From: Endozoicomonadaceae bacterium
GTDB taxonomy: Bacteria > Pseudomonadota > Gammaproteobacteria > Pseudomonadales > Endozoicomonadaceae
Reading direction: 5' to 3'
NCBI GenBank assembly: GCA_015163815.1
Contig: JAAOIJ010000074.1
Coordinates: 1-12,933 of the forward strand
Length of the DNA stretch: 12,933 nt
Part shown: positions 1 through 6,382 of the stretch, piece after piece
Numbering within the stretch: the stretch's first letter is position 1
Layout of the letters: every line of letters starts with the position of its first letter
The notes under the pieces: generated by a model
Database searches by the model: none
What the model saw: only the letters and a program-made list of their open reading frames with translations
Told to the model about the DNA's origin: nothing
Translations under genes and position numbers: made by a program

Positions 1-187
1 AAATATCAATATATTTCATCAGACTAGGAAGTATTTTATAAGGTTTTCTGCTTGCTTTTAATCGCTTTTCTTTTGCTAATTGATGAGCTTGTTGATCATC
101 ATATTGTCTCCCTTTAGTATTACGTAGAATCTCTCTTGAAATCGTAGAAGGAGATCTTTCTTCTGCAGTCAAGTGTTGATAAGCCAT
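1..187 (-). pseudogene. IS30-family transposase, N-terminal part with 22-codon in-frame deletion (partial)
   Basis: The ATG at 187-185 follows an AAGGAG Shine-Dalgarno and opens a frame of 62 codons that runs off the window. It starts MAYQHLTAEERS and continues with SPSTISREILRNTKGRQYDD, typical of the IS30 N-terminal DNA-binding domain. Compared with the copy at 1832-1830, the residues between EERS and PSTIS (QIDILLSKHY through ELNRS, 22 residues) are missing. That stretch contains most of the helix-turn-helix, so end recognition is probably lost although the frame stays open. The deletion junction is a GAGATCT at 151-157, the same 7-mer that flanks the missing segment in the other copy. The catalytic DDE domain would be outside the window. 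Confidence 0.8.
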
Positions 188-300
188 GTAATTCTCCTTC
201 TTTTGTTGGTAAAAAGAAGTTACACGAATTATTAGCATTTGACTGCTTTTTGTTGGCTATAGAAAATGCCTTACTGTTGCAATTCACACTTGCAAAGGCA
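1..300 (-). mobile_element. IS30-family insertion sequence, 5' end of element, cut by window edge
   Basis: The segment carries the transposase N-terminus on the minus strand and, upstream of it, a terminal inverted-repeat sequence at about 275-292 (TGTTGCAATTCACACTTG). The relic at 1570-1945 is nearly identical apart from a 66-base gap and scattered substitutions. The rest of the element lies to the left of the window. The 12-base core TGAAGTGCAACA seen at the opposite end of the right-hand copy (12744-12755) is the inverted partner of this end, with one mismatch here. Family assignment rests on the transposase sequence. Confidence 0.85.
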
Positions 301-454
301 ATAAAAAATCACATGTTAGGTGTCTTAAGTATTTTATTGCAAAGATTTCTTTTTATAAAATACTAGAAAAACACATAAAATCATCTAATATAAAGATATA
401 AGACAGCAAAATTCCTATTATTAATTATAAAATATAGATCATTTAGGAGCAATT

Positions 455-1057
455 ATGAATAAAATGGTATCATTTTTTTCTGCAAGCCTCATCATGTATG
501 TTATGAGTAGTTTGCTCATGATAGGGTTAGTTCAAGCGAATACGTTTACAGCAGTGAAAATATTCAGAGCACAGCCTTGGTTAAATAATAATATGTTAAA
601 GATACTCAATGCAGATTTTTTTGCGAATATTGATACGATGATTGAATCTGAAAAACAAGCCAGTATTTTAACTTTTTTTACTAACGTGCGTAATGGGAAT
701 GAGATTATTTTTAATAGATATCAAAGGTTGATCCAAAATGATGAAGCATTGCCAGCAACAGCAAATCCATTTATTACAAGATATTCTTTAATGTCATTTG
801 ATATTTTACAGGAAAGATCGCCTTCTTCAGATAGGTTAGCAATCTATTCTCTGCCTCTATCGACAGAAATGCCTGCTGTAGATGAAGAATCTGTAGATGA
901 AGAATCTGTAGATTTAAGCACCTCTTCAGAAGAGACGAATGCTTCTCAGCTTTTCAGTATTTATAAAGAGGTAAGAGTTTTGTATCATTCTGGTCCATTA
1001 GAATTGCGAGCCTGGGATATTATTGGATTTCAAACACCTCGTATGAATTTCTTTTAG
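455..1057 (+). CDS. hypothetical exported protein with acidic VDEES repeat
   Basis: I do not recognise this 200-residue protein. The ATG at 455 is preceded by AGGAG with 6-7 bases of spacing. Residues 1-28 look like a Sec signal peptide: MNK, a hydrophobic core to about residue 25, then VQA with likely cleavage before N29. The mature part is about 172 residues with no cysteine, no second membrane segment and no catalytic motif I can name. Residues 142-153 read VDEESVDEESVD and are encoded by a 15-base tandem repeat, followed by a Ser/Glu-rich linker to about residue 163. The C-terminus is mixed hydrophobic and aromatic. It stands alone between two IS30 relics, with its own terminator downstream. 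It could be a periplasmic or secreted lineage-specific protein. Any role as an effector is speculation. Confidence 0.7.
   Translation: MNKMVSFFSASLIMYVMSSLLMIGLVQANTFTAVKIFRAQPWLNNNMLKILNADFFANIDTMIESEKQASILTFFTNVRNGNEIIFNRYQRLIQNDEALPATANPFITRYSLMSFDILQERSPSSDRLAIYSLPLSTEMPAVDEESVDEESVDLSTSSEETNASQLFSIYKEVRVLYHSGPLELRAWDIIGFQTPRMNFF
878..913 (+). repeat. 15-base tandem repeat inside coding sequence (2.4 units)
   Basis: The unit GTAGATGAAGAATCT occurs at 878-892 and 893-907, followed by a partial third unit GTAGAT. Both complete copies are identical. The unit is a multiple of three and encodes VDEES, so changes in copy number would keep the frame and only lengthen or shorten an acidic stretch of the exported protein. 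Confidence 0.9.
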
Positions 1058-1077
1058 TCAATCTTATACAAAATATG

Positions 1078-1130
1078 AATAAGTAGTCTAAGAGAACATA
1101 TCGATTATTTTAGCTACTTATTTTTATATT
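1078..1130 (+). terminator. Rho-independent terminator of the exported-protein gene
   Basis: A hairpin begins about 20 bases after the stop codon. The arm AATAAGTAG-T-CTAA (1078-1091) pairs with TTAG-CTACTTATT (1110-1122) with a single bulged T, giving about 13 pairs around an 18-base loop. The descending arm runs into TTTTTATATTT. The stem is AT-rich, as expected in this genome. Confidence 0.6.
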
Positions 1131-1137
1131 TGGCTCA

Positions 1138-1832
1138 TGCCAACCATGACATGCAATACTTACAGGTTTTTCTATTTCTCGCATCACTTCGTGAGATGTT
1201 CAATTATTTAACACTTTTCTAGGTCTATTATTGAGTGCTTTTTGAATCGCTAAAATCTCATTATCTTCTATGTCTATAAACTTTGTTTTCTTTGGCAGAT
1301 ATTGACGAAATAATCCATTGGTATACTCATTTCAACTTCTTTCCTAAGAAGCATAAGGTTTATGAAAAATAATATATTATTTTCAATGTTTTAGATAATA
1401 CATTCATGCATGATAACATGCTTTGCTATTATCAAAAGTAATCGTTTGTTTATATTTAAGTGGTATCTTTTTTAAACACTGGATAATACGGCCTTTTACT
1501 TTATTTTCTTTGCGAGTCTCAACTTTTTTTTAATCTCAATCGCCCTGAAATTTGATCAGGACTCCATTTTTTTTGATTAAAATATCAATATATTTCATCA
1601 GACTAGGAAGCATTTTATAAGGTTTTCTGCTTGCTTTTAATCGCTTTTCTTTTGCTAATTGATGAGCTTGTTGATCATCATATTGTCTCCCTTTAGTATG
1701 ACGTAGAATCTCTCTTGAAATCGTAGAAGGAGATCTGTTCAATTCGATTCCTATAGCATGAATAGAATAATGCTTTGACAATAAGATATCAATTTGAGAT
1801 CTTTCTTCTGCAGTCACGTGTTGATAAGCCAT
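1138..1832 (-). pseudogene. IS30-family transposase pseudogene (frameshift, internal deletion, nonsense codons)
   Basis: The likely start is the ATG at 1832-1830, eight bases after an AAGGAG; an ATG further upstream at 1883 has no such site. The N-terminus keeps the full helix-turn-helix (SQIDILLSKHYSIHAIGIEL, then NRSPSTISRE). At a run of eight A residues (1567-1574, T on the plus strand) the frame shifts. The expected IS30 motif WSPDQISGRL is present in another frame, whereas the original frame ends at 1536. After that comes a deletion, because the sequence reaches ITFDNSK (second catalytic Asp) within about 45 codons. The region around 1340-1440 is full of stops. NEYTNGLFRQYLPKKTKFID and the C-terminal region are recognisable, with a CGA-to-TGA nonsense change at 1202-1200. 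It is not functional. Confidence 0.85.
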
Positions 1833-1947
1833 GTGATTCTCCTTCTTTTGTTGATCAAAAGAAGTGATACGAATGATTAGCATTTGACTTCTTTTTTTTT
1901 GGCTATAAAAAATGCTTTACTGTTGCACTTCACACTTGAGAAGGCAT
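1138..1947 (-). mobile_element. Decayed IS30-family element with internal deletion
   Basis: One end carries TGTTGCACTTCACACTTG at 1921-1938, upstream of the transposase start. The other end, near 1138-1165, is a decayed version of the end seen at 12737-12760 (ATGACATGCAATA against ATGAAGTGCAACA). The element spans about 810 bases, while IS30-family elements are usually about 1.0-1.2 kb, so a few hundred bases of interior are missing. It has the same orientation as the copies at both window edges. I could not identify a target-site duplication. Confidence 0.8.
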
Positions 1948-1987
1948 ATCTAAATCCATTTATTATTTCAAATGATCGTATAGTATT

Positions 1988-2013
1988 ATTGTCAATAAGA
2001 CAATTATTTTTTT
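1988..2013 (+). terminator. Possible intrinsic terminator upstream of dsbB
   Basis: ATTGTC (1988-1993) and GACAAT (1999-2004) form a six-pair stem with a five-base AATAA loop, followed two bases later by seven T residues (2007-2013). The stem is short and AT-rich. If functional it would stop plus-strand transcription coming from the IS relic side and isolate dsbB. No nearby upstream plus-strand gene needs it, so it may be fortuitous. Confidence 0.3.
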
Positions 2014-2038
2014 AAATTGAATATATTTGCGTTATAAT
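2011..2038 (+). promoter_or_regulatory. Candidate sigma-70 promoter of dsbB
   Basis: A perfect TATAAT lies at 2033-2038, 60 bases before the dsbB start. A weak -35 candidate, TTTAAA (2011-2016), is 16 bases upstream of it. The -10 match is exact, but the region is AT-rich enough that chance matches are common. Confidence 0.4.
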
Positions 2039-2098
2039 ATAGTTAATATATGATTACAGTGACGTTTTTATTTTTTATAACTAGGATCGTGTTTATTT

Positions 2099-2596
2099 AT
2101 GGATCAATCTTTTATTAGATATTTATTTTTATTTTTATTGTCTTTTACTTTACTATCTGTCGCTTTTTTTATTCAATATTTGTATGACTTACCGCCTTGT
2201 TTAATTTGTATTACACAGCGCTTTTTGATTGGATTGCTAGGTGTCAGTGCTTTATTTTTTTTATATAAAAAACCAAAATTGAGGCATGCCAAATGTATTG
2301 CTGGAATATGGATCACTTTATTAAGCTTAATAGGATTAGGATTAGCTGCGCGCCACATTTATTTAGAAGCTTATCCTGATGCTTCAGAGACTAGTTGTTT
2401 GCCTGGTTTTGAGTATTTATTTCAAATATTACCTTGGTTTGATTTATTGAAAGCACTTATATTAGGCGGCCCTTCATGTAGTATTGTGCCATGGCGTTTT
2501 TTAATGTTATCCATGGCAGAATGGTTAGTATTTGTTTTTTTAATCACTGGATGGATTGGATGCTTAGAATGGAAAAAATATACTAAGTTGTCTTAA
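2099..2596 (+). CDS. dsbB: disulfide bond formation protein B (DsbB)
   Basis: The protein is an inner-membrane quinone reductase that reoxidises DsbA and passes electrons to ubiquinone or menaquinone. At 165 residues it is close to the usual DsbB length. Four hydrophobic segments fit the four-helix topology (about 7-28, 42-56, 66-84, 137-156). The first periplasmic loop has the redox pair C34-L-I-C37 in PPCLICITQR, with R41 at the position of the conserved arginine near the quinone site. The second loop has C100 (SCLPGFEY) and C127 (GGPSCSIVPW), the pair that exchanges with DsbA. All four catalytic cysteines are present, so it should be active. The ATG at 2099 is preceded by AGGATCG at a plausible distance. 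The gene stands alone, between an IS30 relic and an IS5-derived relic. No dsbA is in the window. Confidence 0.95.
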   Translation: MDQSFIRYLFLFLLSFTLLSVAFFIQYLYDLPPCLICITQRFLIGLLGVSALFFLYKKPKLRHAKCIAGIWITLLSLIGLGLAARHIYLEAYPDASETSCLPGFEYLFQILPWFDLLKALILGGPSCSIVPWRFLMLSMAEWLVFVFLITGWIGCLEWKKYTKLS

Positions 2597-3296
2597 ACAA
2601 ATGCGTATTTGAAGACAAAAACGATTGAGCATACTCTTGCCTTAGGGTATGAATTGGGTTTTAAAGTAAGATGAGAGTTTGTCGACGTAAGTGTGTCAAT
2701 GCATATTTCAGCTTCTAAGGCATGTCCTCATTTTGAATTCCCACACGCAATATAAATCATCGCATTTAAAATGCTTTGATTTATAAATATTTTTTTTAAA
2801 ATGCATAGCATGTTTTTTAGTGTTAGAACGTTTTTGAATCATAGCGTCTATTTCCATCAACTAGCCTATGAATTTTGATTGTATTGCTACATTTAGATTT
2901 CCCTATTGTTCTTTTTTCTAGCACTATTTGCATGCTGATGAATTCAAACATAAGTGTTATCTATAAAAATACAATTTTGATTTGTTTGTTCTTGAGAGTT
3001 CAAAAAAATGAGGACACGCTCCAAGCTTAGAGTATAAAATACTTTAAAAGTTCAATATCGTTTAATCAATCTTTGAAATGATTATAAATTTTATATCATA
3101 TTGAGTTTTATTAATAATATATTTAAAATTCAAATCTATGCAATGCAGTATTCCAATTTATTATAGGAATATTCTATTTTTTAGAGGCATGGTATCCTGC
3201 TAAAAGCAAGTCTATCGCATGTGTAATATCAATTATCTTGTTGTTGATATTATGATTTTTTGATTTGTGTTATCTCTGGAGAGTTATGAGATGTTA
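2597..3296. other. 700-base convergent intergenic region between dsbB and gpmI
   Basis: No intact gene is visible on either strand. The middle (2718-3021) is an IS5-family relic described separately. Just after dsbB, CATACTC (2630-2636) and GGGTATG (2645-2651) could form a short imperfect hairpin followed by a weak T stretch, a poor terminator candidate. Between 3022 and 3296 the sequence is very AT-rich. It has a nine-pair hairpin, TAATATCAA (3224-3232) with TTGATATTA (3244-3252), followed on the plus strand by GATTTTTTGATTT. That orientation would act against transcription running into gpmI, not end gpmI itself. I see nothing else in this part. Confidence 0.6.
2718..3021 (-). mobile_element. 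304-base miniature relic of an IS5-family (IS427-like) element
   Basis: Terminal inverted repeats bound the segment. AGGCATGTCCTCATTTTGAA starts at 2718, and the other end (2999-3021), read on the minus strand, begins GAGCGTGTCCTCATTTTTTT. The shared core is TGTCCTCATTTT. Between them, fragments of an IS5-family transposase can be read on the minus strand. GKSKCSNTIKIHRLVDG resembles the family's RSRGGxTTKIHxxVD with the first catalytic Asp. RYDSKTF resembles the second conserved block (kgYDS). In a different frame, LNAMIYIAC resembles the C-terminal FLAxxHIAC region, and that frame stops close to the inverted repeat. The interior is therefore deleted and frameshifted while both ends remain. 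Assignment to the IS427 group rests on the end sequence and the KIH motif from memory. Confidence 0.65.
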
Positions 3297-4838
3297 TCAT
3301 GAGGACAACAATGATTGACCTGTCATCTCTTTTGGGATAGGTATTTGCATGAGTGTTAGTAATGTAGGGGCAATATCACAGAGTTTACCTTCTTTTTTAA
3401 ATGTAATAGGCTGTGAACCAAAATAAATGCAAGGAACTGATGCACAGGAATGTGCAGTATGAGGATTACCTGTTTCAATATCTTGCATGATTTCAGCATT
3501 ACCATGATCAGCCGTAATGAGGCATTGCCCTTGTGTTTCTTGCAAAGCAATGAGTATTTCTTTTAATGAAGTGTCTAATCTTTCAATGGCTTGAATAGTT
3601 GCTTCAAGATTTCCAGTATGACCCACCATATCTGCATTGGCATAATTGCACACGAGCAATGCATATTTCTTTTCATGAATTGCTTTAACTAATTTTTGAG
3701 TTACTTCAACCGCACTCATGTCTGGTGTTAAATCATACGTATCGACTTGAGGAGATTGCACTAAACAACGTGTTTCATTTAAAAAAGGCGTTTCTTGTCC
3801 TCCATTGAAGAAAAAAGTGACATGTGCATATTTTTCTGTTTCTGCAATTCGAAATTGTTTTTGTCCTGTATTGGCAATCATTTCACCTAAAGAATTTAAT
3901 ATTTTTTTAGCAGGATAAACCCATTTTACATGGGTTAAATAGTCAGCATAAGGTGTTAAAGTCACCATGTTTTTTAGGGTATCCTGTGTTGATCTCTCAA
4001 AGGAATTAAAGGTAGGATCAGTCAATGCTTCTGTTAACTGCCTTGCTCGATCTGATCTAAAATTCATAAAAAACACAGCATCTTCTGCTTCAATTATCTG
4101 AGGTGAGTGATGCTCCGATTGAATCCGTGTTGCTTGTACAAATTCATCTGTTTCATTGCGTTCATAAGCTAACTGTAAACCTGTTGCGGCATCTGGTGCG
4201 GTGAACAAAGCAGTTCCTGTTCGGATTAAGTGATAGGCGCAATGAGTACGATCCCATCGTGTATCGCGATCCATGGCATAATAACGACCAATAATGCTAG
4301 CAATATGACCTACTTTTAATGCATGTAATTGATCATCTATTCGTTGAATTGAAGATAAAGCACTTTGTGGTGGAGTATCTCTACCATCTAAGAAAGCATG
4401 AATATATATTTTTTTTGCACCACGAACAGCTGCCATTTCAATAAGAGCTTGAAAATGCATTTCATGCGCATGAATGCCACCAGGAGATAATAATCCGATG
4501 AGATGAATAGCTCGATTATGCTGGATAGCCTGATCAATGGTATCATTTAAAATAGGGTTGAGATGAAATTTATTTTTTTTGATATCGTTATTAATTTGCG
4601 TTAATTCTTGATGAATAATCCGACCTGAGCCAATACTCATATGCCCTACTTCACTATTTCCCATTTGTCCTTCAGGCAAACCAACTTCCTCACTAGACGC
4701 ATGTAATAAAGTATGTGGATGCTGATCCCATAATTGATCAAAGGTAGGCGTATTTGCTAATTTGATGGCATTATGTTCTTGAGCATTTCGATGCCCCCAT
4801 CCATCTAAGATAATTAAAGCTGTGGGTTTTGTTGACAT
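3297..4838 (-). CDS. gpmI: 2,3-bisphosphoglycerate-independent phosphoglycerate mutase
   Basis: The cytosolic dimetal (usually Mn2+) enzyme interconverts 3- and 2-phosphoglycerate in glycolysis and gluconeogenesis. Length is 513 residues, standard for the family. The alkaline-phosphatase-fold metal ligands are visible: D12 in ILDGWG near the N-terminus, NYANADMVGHTG (about 398-409), and D444-H445 in TADHGNAE with H463 in HTAHS. The catalytic serine is S62 in MGNSEVGH, exactly the canonical position. The phosphotransferase insertion (about 77-310) contains HAFLDGRDTPP and GRYYAMDRDTRWDR, which bind substrate. The ATG at 4838 has AGGAAAA about 10 bases upstream. It follows secB by 150 bases that hold a strong stem-loop. 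In enterobacteria the equivalent gene is also near yibN-grxC-secB but in the opposite orientation. No damage is seen. Confidence 0.97.
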   Translation of the reverse strand: MSTKPTALIILDGWGHRNAQEHNAIKLANTPTFDQLWDQHPHTLLHASSEEVGLPEGQMGNSEVGHMSIGSGRIIHQELTQINNDIKKNKFHLNPILNDTIDQAIQHNRAIHLIGLLSPGGIHAHEMHFQALIEMAAVRGAKKIYIHAFLDGRDTPPQSALSSIQRIDDQLHALKVGHIASIIGRYYAMDRDTRWDRTHCAYHLIRTGTALFTAPDAATGLQLAYERNETDEFVQATRIQSEHHSPQIIEAEDAVFFMNFRSDRARQLTEALTDPTFNSFERSTQDTLKNMVTLTPYADYLTHVKWVYPAKKILNSLGEMIANTGQKQFRIAETEKYAHVTFFFNGGQETPFLNETRCLVQSPQVDTYDLTPDMSAVEVTQKLVKAIHEKKYALLVCNYANADMVGHTGNLEATIQAIERLDTSLKEILIALQETQGQCLITADHGNAEIMQDIETGNPHTAHSCASVPCIYFGSQPITFKKEGKLCDIAPTLLTLMQIPIPKEMTGQSLLSS

Positions 4839-4935
4839 GAATAATTTTTCCTAGCCAGATTAAAACGTATTCATTGCGTATATGAGGTTCAGAGAGATGA
4901 TAATATTGCGATGATGTGATGCAAGTAGACGCGTA

Positions 4936-4973
4936 TTAAGTAACAGTTATGATTTGACTAATCTGTTACTTAA
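4936..4973 (-). other. Perfect 11-pair stem-loop between secB and gpmI
   Basis: TTAAGTAACAG (4936-4946) and CTGTTACTTAA (4963-4973) are exact reverse complements around a 16-base loop. It starts 15 bases after the secB stop codon. On the minus strand the descending arm is followed by ATACGCGTCTAC, with no T run, so it does not look like a standard intrinsic terminator. It could be an mRNA 3'-end stabiliser, a processing site or a protein-binding palindrome. Confidence 0.55.
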
Positions 4974-4988
4974 GTATTATTTTAAAAA

Positions 4989-5489
4989 CTAGACTGTAAT
5001 TCTGGTTTGATTTCCTGTATCGTTTTTCTTATTGTTTTTATTTTCTTTTTTAGCCTGCTCTAGTAAGGCATCAAAATTAACAGGTGCTAACATGATCGGA
5101 GGAAAGCTACCTCGAATAATCATATTATCAATTGTTTCTCTTGCATAAGGAAATAAAATATTAGGACAAAACGCAGATAATGTTTGTTGCATATGTTCAA
5201 CTGGGATATTTTTAATAGTAAAGATCCCTGCTTGCTTTATTTCTGCAATAAAAGCTGTTGTTTTTTTAGATGTCACTGTGACAGTAATGGATAATACTAC
5301 TTCATACAGGCCTTCTTCATCTTTTAATTCAGTGTGTGCCGCACTCAAATCTAATTTTACTTCAGGGTTCCATTCTGTTTTGAAAATCTGAGGTACTTTA
5401 GGCGATTCAAATGAAAGGTCTTTAACATAGACGCGTTGAATTGCAAATTGTGGTTGTTTGTCTTGATCAGCTGATTTTGATTCATTCAT
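4989..5489 (-). CDS. secB: protein-export chaperone SecB
   Basis: SecB is a cytosolic tetrameric chaperone that keeps preproteins unfolded and hands them to SecA at the translocon. The 166-residue product matches SecB throughout: FAIQRVYVKDLSFESP (15-30), WNPEVKLDL (40-48), YEVVLSITVTV (62-72), the signature CPNILFPYARE (108-118) and LAPVNFDALL (134-143). The start ATG at 5489 has AAGGTG about 8 bases upstream. The tail after residue 146 is unusual. It is rich in Lys and Asn (KKENKNNKKND), whereas many SecB tails are acidic. The tail is variable in the family and contributes to SecA contact, so the effect is unclear. It lies 199 bases after grxC with its own promoter candidate, so it may be transcribed both with grxC and independently. 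Confidence 0.96.
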   Translation of the reverse strand: MNESKSADQDKQPQFAIQRVYVKDLSFESPKVPQIFKTEWNPEVKLDLSAAHTELKDEEGLYEVVLSITVTVTSKKTTAFIAEIKQAGIFTIKNIPVEHMQQTLSAFCPNILFPYARETIDNMIIRGSFPPIMLAPVNFDALLEQAKKENKNNKKNDTGNQTRITV

Positions 5490-5542
5490 GGGAAAACACC
5501 TTTTATTGGCCGTATTTCTTATGTGTTAATGAATAAACAGTC

Positions 5543-5571
5543 TTTATGATAATGAGCTTATATTCTGTCAA
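5543..5571 (-). promoter_or_regulatory. Candidate sigma-70 promoter of secB
   Basis: On the minus strand a perfect TTGACA (5571-5566) is followed after 17 bases by CATAAA (5548-5543), which matches the -10 consensus at four of six positions. It lies about 54 bases before the secB start codon, inside the 199-base grxC-secB gap. The exact -35 and ideal spacing make it one of the better promoter candidates in the window. Confidence 0.5.
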
Positions 5572-5688
5572 GTGATCTTTCCAATCACTGTTAGCTTCAT
5601 TGATGGATAAAGATTGCGAGTATGCTTATTTATCAATAGTATCTCATGTTCTTGTAGATATTCAAGAAGCTATTTTTTAATTTTTCTT

Positions 5689-5952
5689 TTACTGGGATTT
5701 TAATAAAGGATCTAGTTGGTCTGTCTCATCTAATTCATATAATTCATCACAGCCGCCAATATGTTGATTATTAATCCAAATTTGAGGTACTGACGTGCGA
5801 CCAGATAAAGCTGTCATTTGTTTTTTTAATTCTGGATTATTATCTATTAAAATTTCTTCATATGAGCATTTTTTAGAGTCCAATAGCGCTTTTGCTCGAA
5901 TACAAAATTGGCAAGTTGTGGTTGTATATATTTTAATATGTTGTGTTTGCAT
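5689..5952 (-). CDS. grxC: glutaredoxin 3 (GrxC-like), CQFC active site
   Basis: This is a small cytosolic glutathione-dependent thiol-disulfide reductase of 87 residues, a normal length for bacterial glutaredoxin 3. The N-terminal strand IKIYTTTT leads to the active site C14-Q-F-C17. The cis-proline loop GRTSVPQIWI (about 51-60) and the glutathione-binding IGGCDEL follow, the latter containing the extra cysteine also present in E. coli Grx3. The active site departs from the usual CPYC: proline is replaced by glutamine and tyrosine by phenylalanine. Both cysteines remain, so redox activity is expected with a shifted potential or substrate preference. It starts 13 bases after the rhodanese stop codon, so the two are almost certainly co-transcribed. 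The neighbouring gshA supplies the glutathione pathway. Confidence 0.94.
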   Translation of the reverse strand: MQTQHIKIYTTTTCQFCIRAKALLDSKKCSYEEILIDNNPELKKQMTALSGRTSVPQIWINNQHIGGCDELYELDETDQLDPLLKSQ

Positions 5953-5965
5953 AACAATAATGAAA

Positions 5966-6382
5966 TTAACCTTTTATTAATGGTAACCGTTCAGTTATCC
6001 ATCCTTGAATCCCACCTTGTAGTCTGACCAATGAATCAAATCCTTGTTTAGCTAAAATAGGTATCGAGGATCCGGAATGATGCCCGTAATTACAGACTAA
6101 TATAATCGTTTTTGATTTATGTTTTTCTAATTGAGCCATGCGTTCGTTTAATTTTGTATAAGGTAGATTAATAGCATGTGTAATATGCCCTTCCGAAAAT
6201 ATTTTCTCATCACGCAAGTCGACAATTAATGCGTTATTTTTGTTCAGTAATTGTACTAATTCTTGATTAGTAATAGCTCGGCCACTTTTACGTTTTTCGG
6301 TCCAAACTAATAAAATGAGTAATATGACAAATGCCCCAATTAAAAAAGGGTGATTCATAATAAATAGAAGGAGTTGATCCAT
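5966..6382 (-). CDS. membrane-anchored rhodanese-domain protein (YibN-like)
   Basis: The 138-residue product has one N-terminal membrane helix (about residues 8-27) followed by a single rhodanese domain (about 33-135). Within it are VDLRDEKIFSEGHITHAINL, the motif around the conserved Asp and Gly-His. The active-site loop is CNYGHHSG with catalytic-position C97, then GIQGW near the end. I chose the ATG at 6382. A TTG four codons upstream (6394) has no ribosome-binding site, and the ATG start gives MDQLLLFIMNHP, which matches the length and N-terminus of E. coli YibN. The order rhodanese-grxC-secB is the same as yibN-grxC-secB in enterobacteria. The role is not well defined; sulfur transfer at the inner-membrane face is an inference from the domain. 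E. coli YibN itself, as I recall it, lacks the catalytic Cys, which this protein keeps. Confidence 0.9.
   Translation of the reverse strand: MDQLLLFIMNHPFLIGAFVILLILLVWTEKRKSGRAITNQELVQLLNKNNALIVDLRDEKIFSEGHITHAINLPYTKLNERMAQLEKHKSKTIILVCNYGHHSGSSIPILAKQGFDSLVRLQGGIQGWITERLPLIKG

Noticed and set aside
1..1947. The two left IS30 copies considered as a composite transposon carrying the exported-protein gene
   Set aside because: Both copies have damaged transposases, no target-site duplication was found around the pair, and IS relics flanking a gene are expected by chance in an IS-rich genome.
2173..2358. Minus-strand frame of 61 codons inside dsbB
   Set aside because: It mirrors the membrane segments of DsbB, which retains all four catalytic cysteines.
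3356..3550. Minus-strand 64-codon frame within gpmI
   Set aside because: It is an alternative frame of the conserved metal-binding region of the mutase, with no supporting start signal.
5648..5690. TTCTTG/CAAGAA hairpin followed by T-rich sequence on the plus strand, considered as a grxC terminator
   Set aside because: The T run lies on the wrong side for the minus-strand grxC transcript, and no plus-strand gene precedes it.
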